From: Cacajao melanocephalus
Taxonomy: Eukaryota; Chordata; Mammalia; Primates; Pitheciidae
Reading direction: 5' to 3'
Length of the DNA: 64,000 nt
Assembly: GCA_963573385.1 (NCBI GenBank)
Contig: CAUYLG010026681.1
Span: forward strand, 1-64,000
How positions within the stretch are numbered: position 1 is the first letter of the stretch; each line of letters begins with the position of its first letter. The notes under the pieces are model-generated. The model was given only the letters and a program-made list of their open reading frames with translations, had not been told where the DNA came from and ran no database searches. Below are positions 1 to 11,124 of the stretch, in pieces. The position numbers and the translations under genes were made by a program.

Positions 1-466
1 TCATTGCAGCACTGTTTACAATAGCAAAGACCTGGAACCAACCCAAATGCCCATCGATGATAGACTGGACAGGGAAAATGTGGCACATATACACCATGGA
101 ATATTATGCAGCCATAAGAAACGATGAGTTCGTGTCCTTTATAGGGACACGGATGAACCTGGAAACCATCATTCTCAGCAAACTGACGTGAACAGAAAAT
201 CAAATACCACATGTTCTCACTCATAGGTGGGTGTGAGAACACATGGACACAAGAAGGGGAACATCACACACTGGGGTCAGTCAGGGGGAAATAGGGGAGG
301 GACAGCGGGGGATGGGGAGTTGGGGAGAGATAGCATGGGGAGAAATGCCAGATATAGGTGATGGGGAGGAAGGCAGCAAATCACACTGCCATGTGTGTAC
401 CTATGCAACAGTCTTACATGTTCTTCACATGTACCCCAAAACCTAAAATGCAATTAAAAAAATAAA
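1..466 (+). mobile_element. L1 (L1PA/L1PB-type) 3' end, cut by the left window edge
   Basis: The first ~190 bases read as the C-terminal end of L1 ORF2 in sense orientation (the 'atggaatattatgcagcc' stretch is typical). A G-rich 3' UTR and an A-rich tail near 445-466 follow. Stops and frameshifts make it non-functional. It is a primate-age L1; the subfamily cannot be fixed without alignment. The 5' part lies outside the window. Confidence 0.9.
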
Positions 467-714
467 GCTACATTTTAGTAAAATGTAAATAATATGGTCT
501 TTTAAAAATTTGCTTATGGCAGCATGCCAATCCAGAAGTAATCATATAATAAAGGATTTTCATTAATAACTGTTTCCTTTTTTCTTACTGACATGTGATA
601 GAACTTGATGTAGATCATTAAGTACTGGGCATTTAACAAATCTGTAAAATCCTTGATCAAATCAGTTATTTAACATGAAGTGGTCAAAACATCTGAAATA
701 AAATTTTCTTTAAA

Positions 715-1000
715 AAAATTTAGTAAAATATACTTCAAATGAAATTTACCATTCTCATCATTTTTAAGCATATAGTTCATTGTTGTTAAATACGTTTACA
801 TTACTGTGCAACCATTACCACTGTTCATCTCTAGAACTTTTCATTATCCCAAACTGAAACTCTGCAACCATTAAACAACAATTCCCCACCCCATCTTCAG
901 GTAACCACTATTCCCCTTTCTGTCTCTAAATTTGATTACTTTGTTTACCTCATGTAAGTGGAATTACACAATACATATTTGTCATTCTACATAAATTTCT
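715..1000 (-). mobile_element. L1M-type 3' UTR fragment
   Basis: Read on the minus strand this matches the conserved L1M 3' UTR: weak similarity to '...gtacacttaaaaatgg' at the right-hand end of the element, the 'cagagtttcagtttgggat' region, and the segment before it. It is an old mammalian L1, clearly diverged, with no coding part visible. The same consensus appears in sense orientation near 26.5 kb and 57 kb. Confidence 0.75.
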
Positions 1001-1379
1001 CCTTTCTAAATGGATATTACAGCATTAAGGAGATGTTGTAGACCTCTAAATTGCTCTTTCACCTACCTTCAGTTTCCATCTCTGTTAACAGTCAAGGGAA
1101 TACTGTGTGTGGAATCGTGATGGCTTCTCTGTTAGTCTCAGTGAAAATATGCCTCAACTTCATCATCTTACCATTTTGCATCTTATCAGACTGATAGAAT
1201 ACATGACAGTAATATAAGAAGACTTTAACTTACATGAAGTAGAAGAGTGAAAATTTCCTAAAATAATGAAGTTTCTCCCACCCCTGCATCTTGTATATGT
1301 GTGTCTGTGTGTACTGATAAAGGACAAAATTAGCTTGGTAACATTCATAGCTGATCTCTATATATCACATTATGCTTTG

Positions 1380-1545
1380 CAAAGGACTTTTTCTTAGACA
1401 TTTCCCTATCAAATAACAGCTTTGAGAATGTTAATGTTTATTCTCACATTAAGATGCTACAATTAAGGCTCAGTGAGAGTAATTCATGCTCACCAACCAG
1501 GTGACTGGTGCGCTAGGGTCTAGTGTGTTTGCACTTCACTCCTCT
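1380..1545 (-). mobile_element. Possible MIR fragment
   Basis: A weak antisense MIR pattern is visible, with 'aaggctcagtgagag' standing for the usual 'gaggctcagagagg' and a following 'ccaggtgact' region. It is heavily diverged and could be chance similarity. Confidence 0.35.
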
Positions 1546-3685
1546 TGCTAATTACTCCCCCACCCCCCAGTGGTACAGGAAGCTAAGGTCCAATGTCCAG
1601 CTGTTTACAGAGTCCCAGTGCTGATGCACTAATCAGCAGATACAGTGCGTTCCTTTTAACTTTATCTTCCAAGAGATCTTTCCCTGTTTCCAACACTCTG
1701 CTACTCACTCTAAGGACCAGATACTTGACCTACCCATTATGAGGTTCCATAAAGGTTAGAAACTTTCCATGTCTGGCAAAGCACTTTTCCCTAAGCTACT
1801 GCAATAAAGGATCATGAACTCTTTTCTCTCACCAAAACTGGATCACATCATAAATAGCGGGGGGAAATCGTGTGGAACTAGTTCAGAGTGGCAGCTGACC
1901 AAGTTCTATTGCTGGCAAAAAAAAAAAAAAAAAAAAAAAAAGGAAAATAGTTTTATGTCAAAGTCCAATATGAAATTGCAAACAATTATAATAATAAAAA
2001 TGATGCCAATGTATATGAAAAAGAAACTCTTATAAAATTTGACTAACATGGTGTAGAATATGTCAATTTATTCCATGATCCTTCTGCTGTAACTGTGTGT
2101 CCAGTCTGTGCAGGAAACACAGCAAAGGGAAGAAGGTATGAAGTAGAAAGCTCAGCCCCATCCTGTCTTGACTCTTGGAAACTCACATCCCCAAGGGAAT
2201 TGTCAGAGTGGTTTTAAATTTTTTTTTAAATGTAGGTTGGCAGGGCTGTAGAAGTGTTTTATTTTTTAAACCCTTGCTGGACATGTCCACTGACAGACCA
2301 TGTTCTGCTGGTCCTGAAAAGCTGCCAACAGAGGGAAATGAGTTATACTGCATGGATTCATCTCAGCTCTTTCACATTCGCTCCTATTTTCCATGGCACT
2401 TTGATCCTTTCTTGTTTTCCACTCCAAATTGGTCCCTGTGTATCCCGTGCCAACTGGCATGCTTCTGTTAAATAAGTATTTTGCTAATAATATCCTAGCT
2501 GTTTCTGAATTCTCCTCCACAGTCTCTTTTGTTCTATCTGGGTATAAAGTTGATTGCTCTAAATCCCACGGCTGTATCTTGCTAATACAAGCATGACTGC
2601 TTAGCTTTAAGTTCAATTTGTTTATTTATAGATTCACCAAGCATCTTTATTCTAGATTTAAATTTCTTCAGAAAGAATTTTTTATTAGATAACATTTTAT
2701 TTCAACAACTTGATGAAAGGATAATTATTATTTATAGTGGTTTGCTAATTTGCAAACATAGCATACTTGCTTAGGCCATTTGAAATACAGTTTTTATTAA
2801 ATAGTTTGTAAAATAAAATCTTATAAAGAGACGCTAACCCTAATGGAACAACCCAAAAGGGTCTCTTTCTAACCAGCTGCGCTGCACTGAGTGAGTGACT
2901 TAACCTTTCCAGGTTTTCAGTCTGCATCAAAAATAAGAGGTGAAAGCTTCACTTGCCTCTGGGCATTAAAATGCAACAATTCTATGAATTTATTACATAA
3001 AGAGCAAACTTGGCATGTTGCCTGACGACTCTTGATATTTTAGATGCTCTTGGCTGTGTGTTTCTGGAAATCGGTTTCCTCATTAGACCTTTTTCAACTT
3101 ATTTTGAATTTCTGCCTCTGGATTTTTACTGTCTCCTTCCCACTGCAGCCCAACAAAACTCATTTATTTTTAGAAGCTAGCATCTTCTATATGTGCTTTG
3201 AAACAGAGCAGTATCAACCATCAAAGCTACATGCGGAGTCCTGGTAAAGGGATTTCATAGAAGAGTGTCTTTAAAGCAATGACCTCCTACCTTTTGTTTT
3301 CTTTTTTAGACCATTGAACTTTTGCCAGACAATGATTTCTGTGCTTTGTGTGAATCATGTGACTTGCTTTACATTAATATTTTATCATTATACATCAATT
3401 TTATCTGGAACATGATTTTTAAAAGAGTTCTGTTTGAGTAAGAATGTTTTTATTATGCTCTGGACCTAGTCTTTCTGTGGGAATGTACTTTGAATGTTAT
3501 AATAGAAGTCAGGTGAAAAACAGAATTAAAATGAAAGCATTTCATTAAAAAAACTTCAATAATATTATATATAGAGCCTTGGTAATGTTCTTACTAGTGT
3601 TTAGGCTTTTGATATTTAATAAGGTGTTTTATAGGTTTGAGTGAATGATGCTTATTTCTTAGAGGTTGTATACTTCTAATTTTCA
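1546..3685. other. Unassigned AT-rich DNA with an A25 tract
   Basis: No repeat family or gene is recognised. The only notable feature is a run of 25 A at 1917-1941 following about 200 bp without a clear family match. It could be the tail of an unrecognised retrocopy or a simple homopolymer. Short open frames here (for example 2175-2471) lack any recognisable domain. Confidence 0.5.
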
Positions 3686-3689
3686 TAAA

Positions 3690-3888
3690 AGAAGATGTCT
3701 AAGCTTTCAATTAGACAGCTTTGGGCTTAAATCTCATGCCCCACCCCATCCCAGCTACATGACCTTAGACAAGTTATTTTACTGCTTTGAAGCTCAATTT
3801 TTCACCTGCAATGTGGGGACAATAATTATCACTTCCCAGAATAAGAGCTGAATACCATCTAGCCCATAGGAGGCACAAAGCAAATGAC
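3690..3888 (+). mobile_element. MIR SINE
   Basis: The sense MIR core is clear: 'gctacatgaccttagacaag' followed by the remnant of 'cctcagtttcctcatctgtaaaatgggg' (here caatttttcacctgcaatgtgggg). A 3' part with 'cccataggaggcacaaa' follows. This is an ancient tRNA-derived SINE; no function is indicated. Confidence 0.8.
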
Positions 3889-4334
3889 CTTGGGATGATT
3901 TTCTACTAATAGATGGGAGATGGGTATACATAGTCATAAAAACAAAACAAAACAAAAGCAAGAAATGGGAGAGATTTCAGTTCTCCTACCTCCACCGTAC
4001 CGTATTTCTTTTTTCTTTTGGAATTAAAATAAGAATTCACTGTTACAATTGTGTAAGTTAACTATCACTTATTTTAATAAATTTGCTTTTAAATTAGATC
4101 TACCAATTATTTCCTTCATACCTAAAACCACCTTTTACCACATACTTACTCCTCTTTAAGATTAAACTGTCAGCAGAATAAGTCAATGATTCACCAGATG
4201 CTTTTTTTAGCTGAAAAATATTTCTAGCATATAGTTTAAGTCTCCATTATATACTTCATTTTGGTTCTCTGCTGGTTTCCTGACCTCAATCAAAAGCATT
4301 TCTTTCACTCTTCTTCTCTCTCCTGTGCCTTTCT

Positions 4335-4500
4335 TCCATCCTTTAATTCAACTTGTATTTATTGAGTGTCAGTTACTGGGCATGCACCATTCTAGGCCCT
4401 GGGGATAGAGCAATAAATAAACTAAGAGGCCTCCTTTTAGTTAGATAGTAATAGAAGACCTCTCTGAGTGGGTGACATTTAGGCTGAGTAATATTTATAA
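4335..4500 (+). mobile_element. Ancient LINE-type repeat (probably L1ME-like 3' region)
   Basis: It carries the widespread mammalian motif 'tatttattgagtg...ctaggccctggggata', then a degraded 'ctctgagtgggtgacattt' block in the expected order. I assign it to an old LINE 3' region by memory of the consensus; the exact family is uncertain. Confidence 0.5.
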
Positions 4501-4797
4501 TGTGATATCTATTCTACTCTTCTACCTTTACCCAGAGGCTGCCGAAATGCTTCTGGTTCTTTGGCCATATCTTACTCTCTGAGACTACATCTGCTAGACA
4601 CACAAGGCCACTGGGCTTTGCCTTATCCTTATCATGAATTCCATTTAATTGCTTATCAGAAATGCTTGGGAGGTCATATATGCCAAAAATCACTTTAGCC
4701 AATTTTTCCTTTAAACTCCCCCGATTGAACTTTTCAACAAGAATGAGAAGCCATTGGTGAGTGGGCGTATAGATGTTGGGGACAAAGAAGCAATAGT

Positions 4798-5005
4798 TAC
4801 TAAGCACTAACTATGTCATAGATGCTATGCTACAACATTCCCATTGGGTCTTCACAATCTGATACAAATCCTGTGAGATTAACATTACTATTATTTCTAG
4901 ATGTGGAAACAAGTTCAGAGACATTAGGCCAGTTGCGTAGGTCACCAGCTATTAAAACACAAAGCTCAATTTCAATCTCATGGCCTTTCTACCTTTCCTT
5001 GCTGC
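4798..5005 (-). mobile_element. MIR SINE
   Basis: The antisense MIR layout is complete: 'actaactatgt' (from tactatgtgcc), 'tcttcacaatctgatacaaatcctgtgagatt', 'attatttctagatgtggaaac', then 'tcaccagctattaaaa'. Divergence is typical of a >100-million-year-old SINE. Confidence 0.75.
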
Positions 5006-5639
5006 CATCCCCATCATGGTACTTGTTTTGGTGAGTACACATATTTACACTGAATCCTATAACCATGATGATTAACAATGCTGCTTTCTAGCTATTTGAC
5101 ATCCTACACGTTTAGGCAGAGCTTTCCTTATCTTGAGAATAAAATTGAACTAAATACTCATGAAAAAAATGAGCATAAACAAACTTCAAACTATAATTTT
5201 ACTAACATGAAGAAAAAAAAAGGAGATTCAAGGCAATGGCAATAGGCATCTATTATTTTTGGTTTGTCCAACATCCCTTTCTTCGGTAAATCACCCTTCT
5301 CCCCAATTCTATGTGGTTCTGGACATATTTTCAACCAGGTATTTTAAATTATCTGCCTATAAGTGATAGTAACCCTATCTCCTTTCCTGCCATACTCATG
5401 GACATGTGACCCAGGTTTGGGCAATTCTGGTACCTTACACCCTAGGCCAAAGTGATGCTTCCAATGGGTAGAGTCATAACTCAAGGTGGACCAATAGCCA
5501 ACCTTTGCCAGGATTGACATACGGATGTTAGGGGAGGAAAATTCATTTTGGCCAAAAGTACAAAATTGGGAGGACATAAATTTCTCTAAAAAGTGGTCCT
5601 TTTCTGAACATAGCAAAAGTTTGTAATATTTAAAAATTA
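5006..5639. other. Unassigned sequence
   Basis: No gene, repeat family or RNA feature is recognised. The stretch runs into the TTCC microsatellite on its right. Confidence 0.5.
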
Positions 5640-5718
5640 ATTTCCTTCCTTCCTTCCTTCCTTCTTTCCTTCCTTCCTTCCTTCCTTCCTTCCTTCCTTC
5701 CTTCCTTCCTTCCTTCCT
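5640..5718. repeat. (TTCC)n microsatellite
   Basis: About 79 bp of nearly pure TTCC tetranucleotide with one 'ttct' interruption near 5662. The minus strand is purine-rich (GGAA)n. An open frame through it on the minus strand encodes a Lys-Glu-Gly-Arg repeat, which is a by-product of the microsatellite. Confidence 0.97.
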
Positions 5719-5969
5719 CTCTTTTACTTCCTCACCCTCTATCTCTCTCTTTTCCTGACAGGAAGGCACCATTCCCTGGGGTGAGCAGCCAGCTACCAGG
5801 TGGCAGGTTGATTAGAGTGTTTCCTTCATGGAAGGGACAGTGTTTTGTTCTTAATGGAATAGACACTTACGCTGAATACAGATTTGCCATCCCTGCACAT
5901 AGTGTTTCTGCAAAACTACCATCTGTGGATTTATAGAGTGCCTTACCCACTATCATAGTACTCCACACA

Positions 5970-6299
5970 GTGTTGCTTCTGATAAAGGAACTCACTTCAC
6001 AGCAGAAGTATGGAAATAGGTCTATGCTTATGGATTTACTGGTATACCACGTTCCCCATCATCTTGAAGCAGGTAGCTTGAAACAATGGTGGAACAGCCT
6101 TTTGAGAACTCAGGTAGAGTGCCAGCTAGGTGGTGATACCTTGGACACTCAGAGCAAGAATCTCAAGAAAGCTGTATATCCTATATGTGCTTTGAATCAG
6201 TGTCCAATATATGGTTCTATTTGTCCCATAGTCAGCATTCATGGAGTCCAAGAATCAAGGGGTGGAAATGGGAGTGGCACCACTCACTATTACCCTTAG
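5970..6299 (+). pseudogene. ERVL pol fragment, integrase part (broken)
   Basis: A 109-residue open stretch over the integrase portion of the ERVL remnant. It begins out of frame with the true pol frame, so only its middle and end (with a 'VYPICALNQCPIYG'-like segment) follow the integrase frame. It overlaps 6241-6507 in a shifted frame. No complete catalytic triad can be read in one frame, so no enzyme is expected. Confidence 0.7.
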
Positions 6300-6507
6300 T
6301 GACTCACTAGCAATTTTTTTGCTTCCTGTTTCTGTGCCCTTATGCTCCACTGGTCTAGAGGTCTTAGTTCCAAAGGTAGCAATGTTGCCACCAGGAGATG
6401 CAAAAATATTGAACTGGGAGGTAAGACTGCCACTTGGCCACTCTGGGCTCCCCATGACTGAATCAACAGGCAAAGAAAGAAGTTACTGTGTTCACTGGGG
6501 TGATTAA
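6241..6507 (+). pseudogene. ERVL pol fragment, integrase-dUTPase linker (broken)
   Basis: An 88-residue open stretch in the next frame over the region between integrase and dUTPase, ending in a stop just before the dUTPase active-site motif. The dUTPase motif region (about 6500-6560) continues in broken form after that stop. It is the continuation of the fragment that starts at 5970, offset by a frameshift. Confidence 0.65.
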
Positions 6508-6934
6508 CCATGACTACCAAGGGGAAATTTAACTACTATTCCACAATGAAGGTAAAGAAGAGTATGCTTGGAATACAGGAGATTCCTCCGGGCATTTCTT
6601 AGTATTACCATGCTTTGTGACTCAGATCAATGGAAAACTACAACAACCAAATTCAGGCAGGACTGTTAATGGCCTACAAGCTTCAAGAATGAATGTTTGT
6701 GCCACCCCACCAGGTCAAGAACTATGACCAATTGAGTGCACTGGAGAAAGCAAACGGAATACAGAATGAGTGGTGGAAAGTAGTTACAAATGCCAGCTAT
6801 GATGGTGTGACCAGTTGCAGAAATGAGGACTAAATTTTCATGAGTATTCTTTCATATTTTGTTATAAATATCATACATATATTTAAAAATCTCTGTTTTT
6901 TTCCTCTTATTTCCTTATCAGGAATGGTAAGATG

Positions 6935-7299
6935 TGTATTAATCTGTTTTCACACTGCTATAAAGATACTATCAGAGACTGGGTAATTTACAAACAAAAG
7001 AGGTTTGATTGACTCAGAGTTCCACACAGCTGGGGAGGCCCCAGGAAAGTTACAAGTCATGGTGGAAGGTGAAGGGGAAGCAAGGCATGTCTTACATGGC
7101 AGCAGGAGAGAGAGCAAGAAGGGGAAGCACCAGACACTTATTTAAGAGCCAGATCTCGTGAGAACTCACTATCATGAGAACAGCAAGGGAGAAATTCACC
7201 CCCATGATCCAATCATCTCCCACTAGGTTCTTCCTTCAACATGTGGGGATCACAGTTCAAAATGAGATTTGAGTGGGGACACAGAGCCAAACCATATTA
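6935..7299 (-). mobile_element. Solo MaLR LTR (THE1/MST type) inserted in the ERVL remnant
   Basis: About 365 bp that on the minus strand begins 'taatatggtttggctctgtg' and runs through the THE1/MST LTR landmarks: 'ctcatgatagtgagttctca', the 'gtgaggcctccccagc'-like region and the terminal 'ctaataca'. GATG sits directly on both sides (6931-6934 and 7300-7303), consistent with a 5-bp MaLR target duplication of which at least four bases survive. No internal MaLR sequence is attached, so it is a solo LTR. It splits the 3' region of the ERVL provirus. Confidence 0.9.
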
Positions 7300-7303
7300 G
7301 ATG

Positions 7304-7562
7304 TATTGCCTTTATATTATAATATTTAAATATTAAATATTGTTAATTTTATCTCATACTATTTAAGTTACGTGATATGAGGGAGAAGGGTAAACCTCAC
7401 TCAAGAGCTTTACGTCTTCTTCTAGGGAGGGGATTAGTGCATCTTCAGTTGTTTGCAGGATAGTTGTATAATGTTTGGTGCAATTATGATTTTCTTATTG
7501 TCTTTATTTGAAGATGAAATATGGTTTAAGGAGATGCATGTGGTTGACAGAGAGTGGATTCG
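7304..7562 (+). mobile_element. Likely remainder of the ERVL internal region up to its 3' LTR
   Basis: Position alone argues for this: it lies between the ERVL pol remnant (split off by the THE1/MST LTR) and the MLT2-type LTR in the same orientation. The last bases before the LTR (about 7549-7558) are purine-rich, as a polypurine tract would be. The sequence itself is AT-rich and not individually recognisable. Confidence 0.45.
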
Positions 7563-8040
7563 TGATGGTTAATTTTATGTGCCAATTTTACTGGGCTAGT
7601 CAGTGTTTAGATATTAGGTTAAACATCATTCTGAGATACTTGGTGTATATGTGAGTGTATTTTTGGGTGAGATTAGCATTTGAGTCAGTAGACTGAGTAA
7701 AGCAGATTGACCTGCCCAATAAGCATGAACCTCATCCAATCTGTTGAAAGCGTGAATAGAATAAAAGGCAGAATCAGGGAGAATTTGCTCTCTGCAGGGC
7801 AGTCTTTGAGCTGGGAAATTGGTTGTCTCTTCCCTTTGGACTCAGACTTGAACTGGAACTTACCCCATTGCCTCTTTGGTTCCTGTGTGTTTGGACCCAG
7901 GCTGGAAATATACCATTAGCATTCCTGGGTCTCCGGCTTGCAGCTCTTGAGATTTTCAGCCTCCATAATTGGAGGCATTCCTGACTGACAAAACTTTTTT
8001 GTTGTGGGACTTTAGTAGTTCAGCAAACCTTGCGTGATTG
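7563..8040 (+). mobile_element. MLT2-type (ERVL) LTR, probable 3' LTR
   Basis: It starts 'tgatggttaattttatgtgc', the standard MLT2/ERVL LTR start. It continues through 'cagtagactgagtaaagcag', 'cctcatccaatctgttgaa', a 'gaatagaataaaaggc' element and 'cagcctccataattgg'. The right end is degraded and an AluJ sits at 8054, so the true LTR end is unclear. Together with the internal remnant at 5760-6900 it forms the 3' part of one ERVL provirus. Confidence 0.8.
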
Positions 8041-8043
8041 TTG

Positions 8044-8375
8044 TGTTGTTTTCATTTCATTTCTTTCTTTCTTTTTTTTGGTGACAGGATCTCCATCTGT
8101 TGTCTCGGCTGGAGTGCCGTGGAACAAATGCTCACTTCAACCTCTGCCTCCTGGGCTCACGCAATCCTTCCACCTCGTTCTCTTGAGTAGTTGGGACTAC
8201 AAGTGCATGCCACAACATCCAGCTAATTTTTAAATTTTTTGTAAAGACAAGGTCTCACTATATTGCCCAGGCCTACCTTGAACTCCCGGCCTCAAGCTGT
8301 CTTCCCACCTTGGCTTCCCAAAGTGCTGGGATTACAAGCGTGAGCCACTGTGCCTGGCTCACAGCTGTTGTTTTC
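8044..8375 (-). mobile_element. AluJ with 10-bp target-site duplication
   Basis: A full dimeric Alu on the minus strand: interrupted T-rich tail (about 8054-8080), right arm, 'gctaatttttaaattttttg' middle, left arm ending in 'gagccactgtgcctggc'. The 'aaggtctcactatattgcccagg' sense indicates the J lineage. The target duplication 'tgttgttttc' lies at 8044-8053 and 8366-8375. The element proper is 8054-8365. Confidence 0.93.
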
Positions 8376-8639
8376 TATTGTTATATTGATCTCTACATTA
8401 GCAGCGGCAGTTCTGCATTCTTACTCTTCAAAGAAGATTTTCTGAAACCTCCAGTCAGATGATCATACTGCTGCCCTTAATGACCTTAATTTGGGTTTAA
8501 ATCAATCCTTTCTCTTCTCATGACAGATATCAGGCTGCTAAAAAGTAGCCTAAATTTTTAAAATTTATGAAGCTCACAGTCATGTAGCACATTTTTATTG
8601 AGGAATTAGATACTTTGCATTTAAAAAAATACCTTTAAT

Positions 8640-8730
8640 TTAAAATAACCCTGAGATTTAAGGTGGAAATGGTAGTCTTCTTGCCTACTAAATGGAGAAG
8701 GCATGAGCACAAGGTACTTTCATGCTAATG
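8640..8730 (-). mobile_element. Possible MIR fragment
   Basis: The weak antisense MIR-like order 'aataaccctgagatttaagg' then 'ctactaaatggagaaggcatgag' is visible. It is short and heavily diverged, so chance similarity cannot be excluded. Confidence 0.3.
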
Positions 8731-9195
8731 CTCTATTCTGGAAAAAATGACACCTAAGCTGGATGCTCTCAAATCAAGCAGATGACAGGGGTAACATACA
8801 GCTTGTAAGATAAATAAATTTTATAGTAAAAAATAGTGATAAAATATACCATCATTCAATTTAATTTTTTTACTAAAAATTAGGATTTTTATATGTTTAA
8901 CCTAAGGAAATATGCTTTGCCTGGAACTACATTTCTTTTCTTTTCTTTTTTTAAAATTTCTCTATTTTACTTTAAGTTCTGGGGTACATGTGCAGATTGT
9001 GCAGGTTTGTAACACAGGTATACGTGTGCCATGGTGGCAGTTTGCTGCATCCATTGCCCCATCATCTACATTAGGTATTTCTCCTAATGGTATCCCTCCC
9101 CAATCCCCTTAACCCCTTCTATGTCTCCCCTAGCCCCCATCCCCCAGGCCCCTACATGTGATGTTTCACTCCCTGTGTCGGTGTGTTTTCATTGT

Positions 9196-9567
9196 TCAAC
9201 ACCCACTTATGAGTGAGAACATGCGGTGTTTGGTTTTCTGTTCTTGTGTCAGTTTGCTGAGAATGATGGTTTCCAGTTTCATCCATGTCTCTGCAAAAGA
9301 CATGAACTCATCTGTTTTTATAGCTGCATAGTATTCTATAGTATATATGTGCCATGTTTTCTTCATCCATTCTGTCATTGATGGGCATTTGGATTGGTTC
9401 CAAGTCTTTGCTATTGTGAACAGTACCACAATAAACATACGTGTGCATGTGTCTTTATAATAGAATGATTTATAATCCTTTGGGTATATATCCAGTAATG
9501 GGATTCCTCGGTCAAATGATATTTCTATTTCGAGATCCTTAAGGAATTGCCACATTGTTTTCCACAT
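9196..9567 (-). pseudogene. L1 ORF2 C-terminal fragment
   Basis: A 123-residue open stretch matching the ORF2p C-terminal segment, with 'MWHIYTIEYYAAIKTDEFMSF'-like residues in the usual order (here 'TWHIYTIEYYAAIK'). It ends near the normal ORF2 terminus. It belongs to the 3' half of the 5'-inverted L1; the endonuclease and reverse transcriptase domains are absent. Confidence 0.85.
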
Positions 9568-9718
9568 TGGTTGAATTAATTTACACTCCCATCAACAGTG
9601 TAGAAGCTTTCCTGTTTCTCCACATCCTCTCCAGCATCTGTTGTCTCCTGAATTTTTAATGTTCTCCATTCTAACAGGCATGAGGTGGTATCTCAATGTG
9701 GTTTTGATTTGCATTTCT

Positions 9719-10173
9719 TTGACAAACCAGACAAAAACAAGCAATGGGGAAAGGATTCCCTATTTAATAAATGGTGTTGGGAAAACTGGCTAGCCGTATG
9801 CAGAAAGCTGAAACTGGATCCCTTCCTTTCACCTTATGCAAAGATTAATTCTAAATGGATTAAAGATTTAAACATGAGCCCTAACACGATAAAAACTCTA
9901 GAAGAAAACCAAGGAAATACCATTCAGGACTTAGGCATGGGCAAGCACTTCATGACTAAAACACCAAAAGCAATGGCAACAAAAGCCAAAATAGACAAAT
10001 GGGATCTAATTAAACTTAAGAGTTTCTGCACAGCAAAGGAAATTATCAATAGAGTGAACGGGCAACCAACAGAATGGGAAAACACTTTTGCAATCTACCC
10101 ATCTGACAAAAGGCTAATATCCAGACTCTACAAAGAACTTAAACAAATCTGCAAGAAAAAAACAACCCCATGA
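9719..10173 (+). pseudogene. L1 ORF2 fragment in the inverted 5' segment
   Basis: An open stretch of about 150 residues corresponding to ORF2p downstream of the reverse transcriptase domain (readable '[17 protein letters not shown]', '[12 protein letters not shown]'). The open frame extends artificially to 9685 across the inversion joint, so its first ~11 residues are antisense read-through. It is inverted relative to the rest of the element and cannot be expressed as ORF2p. Confidence 0.85.
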
Positions 10174-10289
10174 AAAAGTGGGCAAAGGACATGAACAGAC
10201 ACTTTTCAAAAGAAGACATTTATGCAGCCAAGAAACATATGAAAAAAAGCTCATCATCACTGGTCATTAGAGGAACTACTTTTCTTATA

Positions 10290-11120
10290 CTAGAATTGTC
10301 AGTAGACGCTTCAGTCCAGGGCTCTTTGTCCTGGTTTTGTTGAAAGGTCAGTAACAAATGAACTTCCATTTAAAAAATCTAAACTTCTAAGCCCCTCAAG
10401 AATTTTTAGAATATGGGCATCGCTTGTACTTTGATCTTATTTTCTACTATATGAACCTTTTTCTTTTGCCATTGAAGTAAATGTATTGTTAGTTTCTGTG
10501 TGTCCTAGTTAAACCAACTGGCAGGCAGTACTGAATGCTATGGGCTCAGTATTACCCTTGCCCTGTATCAAGAAGCATGAAGTTTGGCAGGTATATAAGG
10601 AACTTTGTTCTTCTGAGACAGAAATTACTTTGCTCCTTACAGCCTTAGTCCCTGAGCTAGACCTCTGGGTGCCAGCCCATTCACAAGCATTTGCTTCCTC
10701 ACGCCCTATGGGAATCTGCCACATAGTTTCCTGCTAGACTCAGGCCAATTCAAACTCACTCTTTTCTAGCCAATCTCTTCTCCCTGGTCTTTGGATCTTC
10801 CTCTTTCTTAACACAGCATTCAAAACTGTCCATCAGTTGCTCTGATAATCTTTATTGATTTCCTGCCTCAACATTCATCCTCTAGAAACACACAGCTTTT
10901 TATCTGTACATTTTTCTTGTCTCTAGAACTTTGTTAATATTGCACTATCTAGAATGTCTGAGCTGATAAAACTTTCACATCTTCGAAGACAAAAGTTAGA
11001 TGTCAGAAACTCCAAGAACAGTTCTCAGATCTTCCCCAGTCAACAGGTTAGGTGAATTTCCTTCATTTATTCTTTCATAACAAATTGAATTGTAATTTTC
11101 TGTTTGTGTGTATATTTCCA
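10290..11120. other. Unassigned sequence
   Basis: No repeat family, RNA or coding feature is recognised. Short overlapping frames at 10509-10737 on both strands have no recognisable domain. Confidence 0.5.
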
Positions 11121-11124
11121 TTAA

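Larger units (their letters stand above)
5760..6900 (+). mobile_element. ERVL (HERV-L-type) internal fragment: integrase 3' part and dUTPase
   Basis: The sequence follows the 3' half of ERVL pol. First comes the integrase catalytic core region, where a 'SDKGTHFTAEVWK'-like peptide is readable near 5973-6008. A C-terminal integrase region follows, then a degraded dUTPase-like segment (about 6400-6840). A dUTPase placed downstream of integrase is a hallmark of ERVL and distinguishes it from HERV-K. The frame is broken by several frameshifts and stops, so this is a dead fossil. An MLT2-type LTR follows in the same orientation at 7563, so this is the 3' part of one provirus. The 5' part is missing upstream of the TTCC repeat. 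Confidence 0.85.
8923..10286 (-). mobile_element. L1 (L1PA/L1PB) with 5' inversion and 15-bp target-site duplication
   Basis: 8938-9718 is the L1 3' end on the minus strand: T-rich tail, 3' UTR, then the ORF2 C-terminal end. At about 9718 the sequence flips to the plus strand. 9719-10271 is the adjoining upstream ORF2 segment in sense orientation, ending at 'ggtcattagag', which is where the minus-strand part begins in L1 order. The flanks are 'ggaactacatttctt' (8923-8937) and 'ggaactacttttctt' (10272-10286), 14 of 15 identical. This is the classic twin-primed insertion of the last ~1.33 kb of an L1. Both ORF2 pieces are inactive. Confidence 0.95.

Noticed and set aside
5344..5772. A 142-residue open frame on the minus strand with a Lys-Glu-Gly-Arg repeat
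   Set aside because: The repeat is simply the TTCC microsatellite translated. The rest has no recognisable domain and runs against an ERVL edge.
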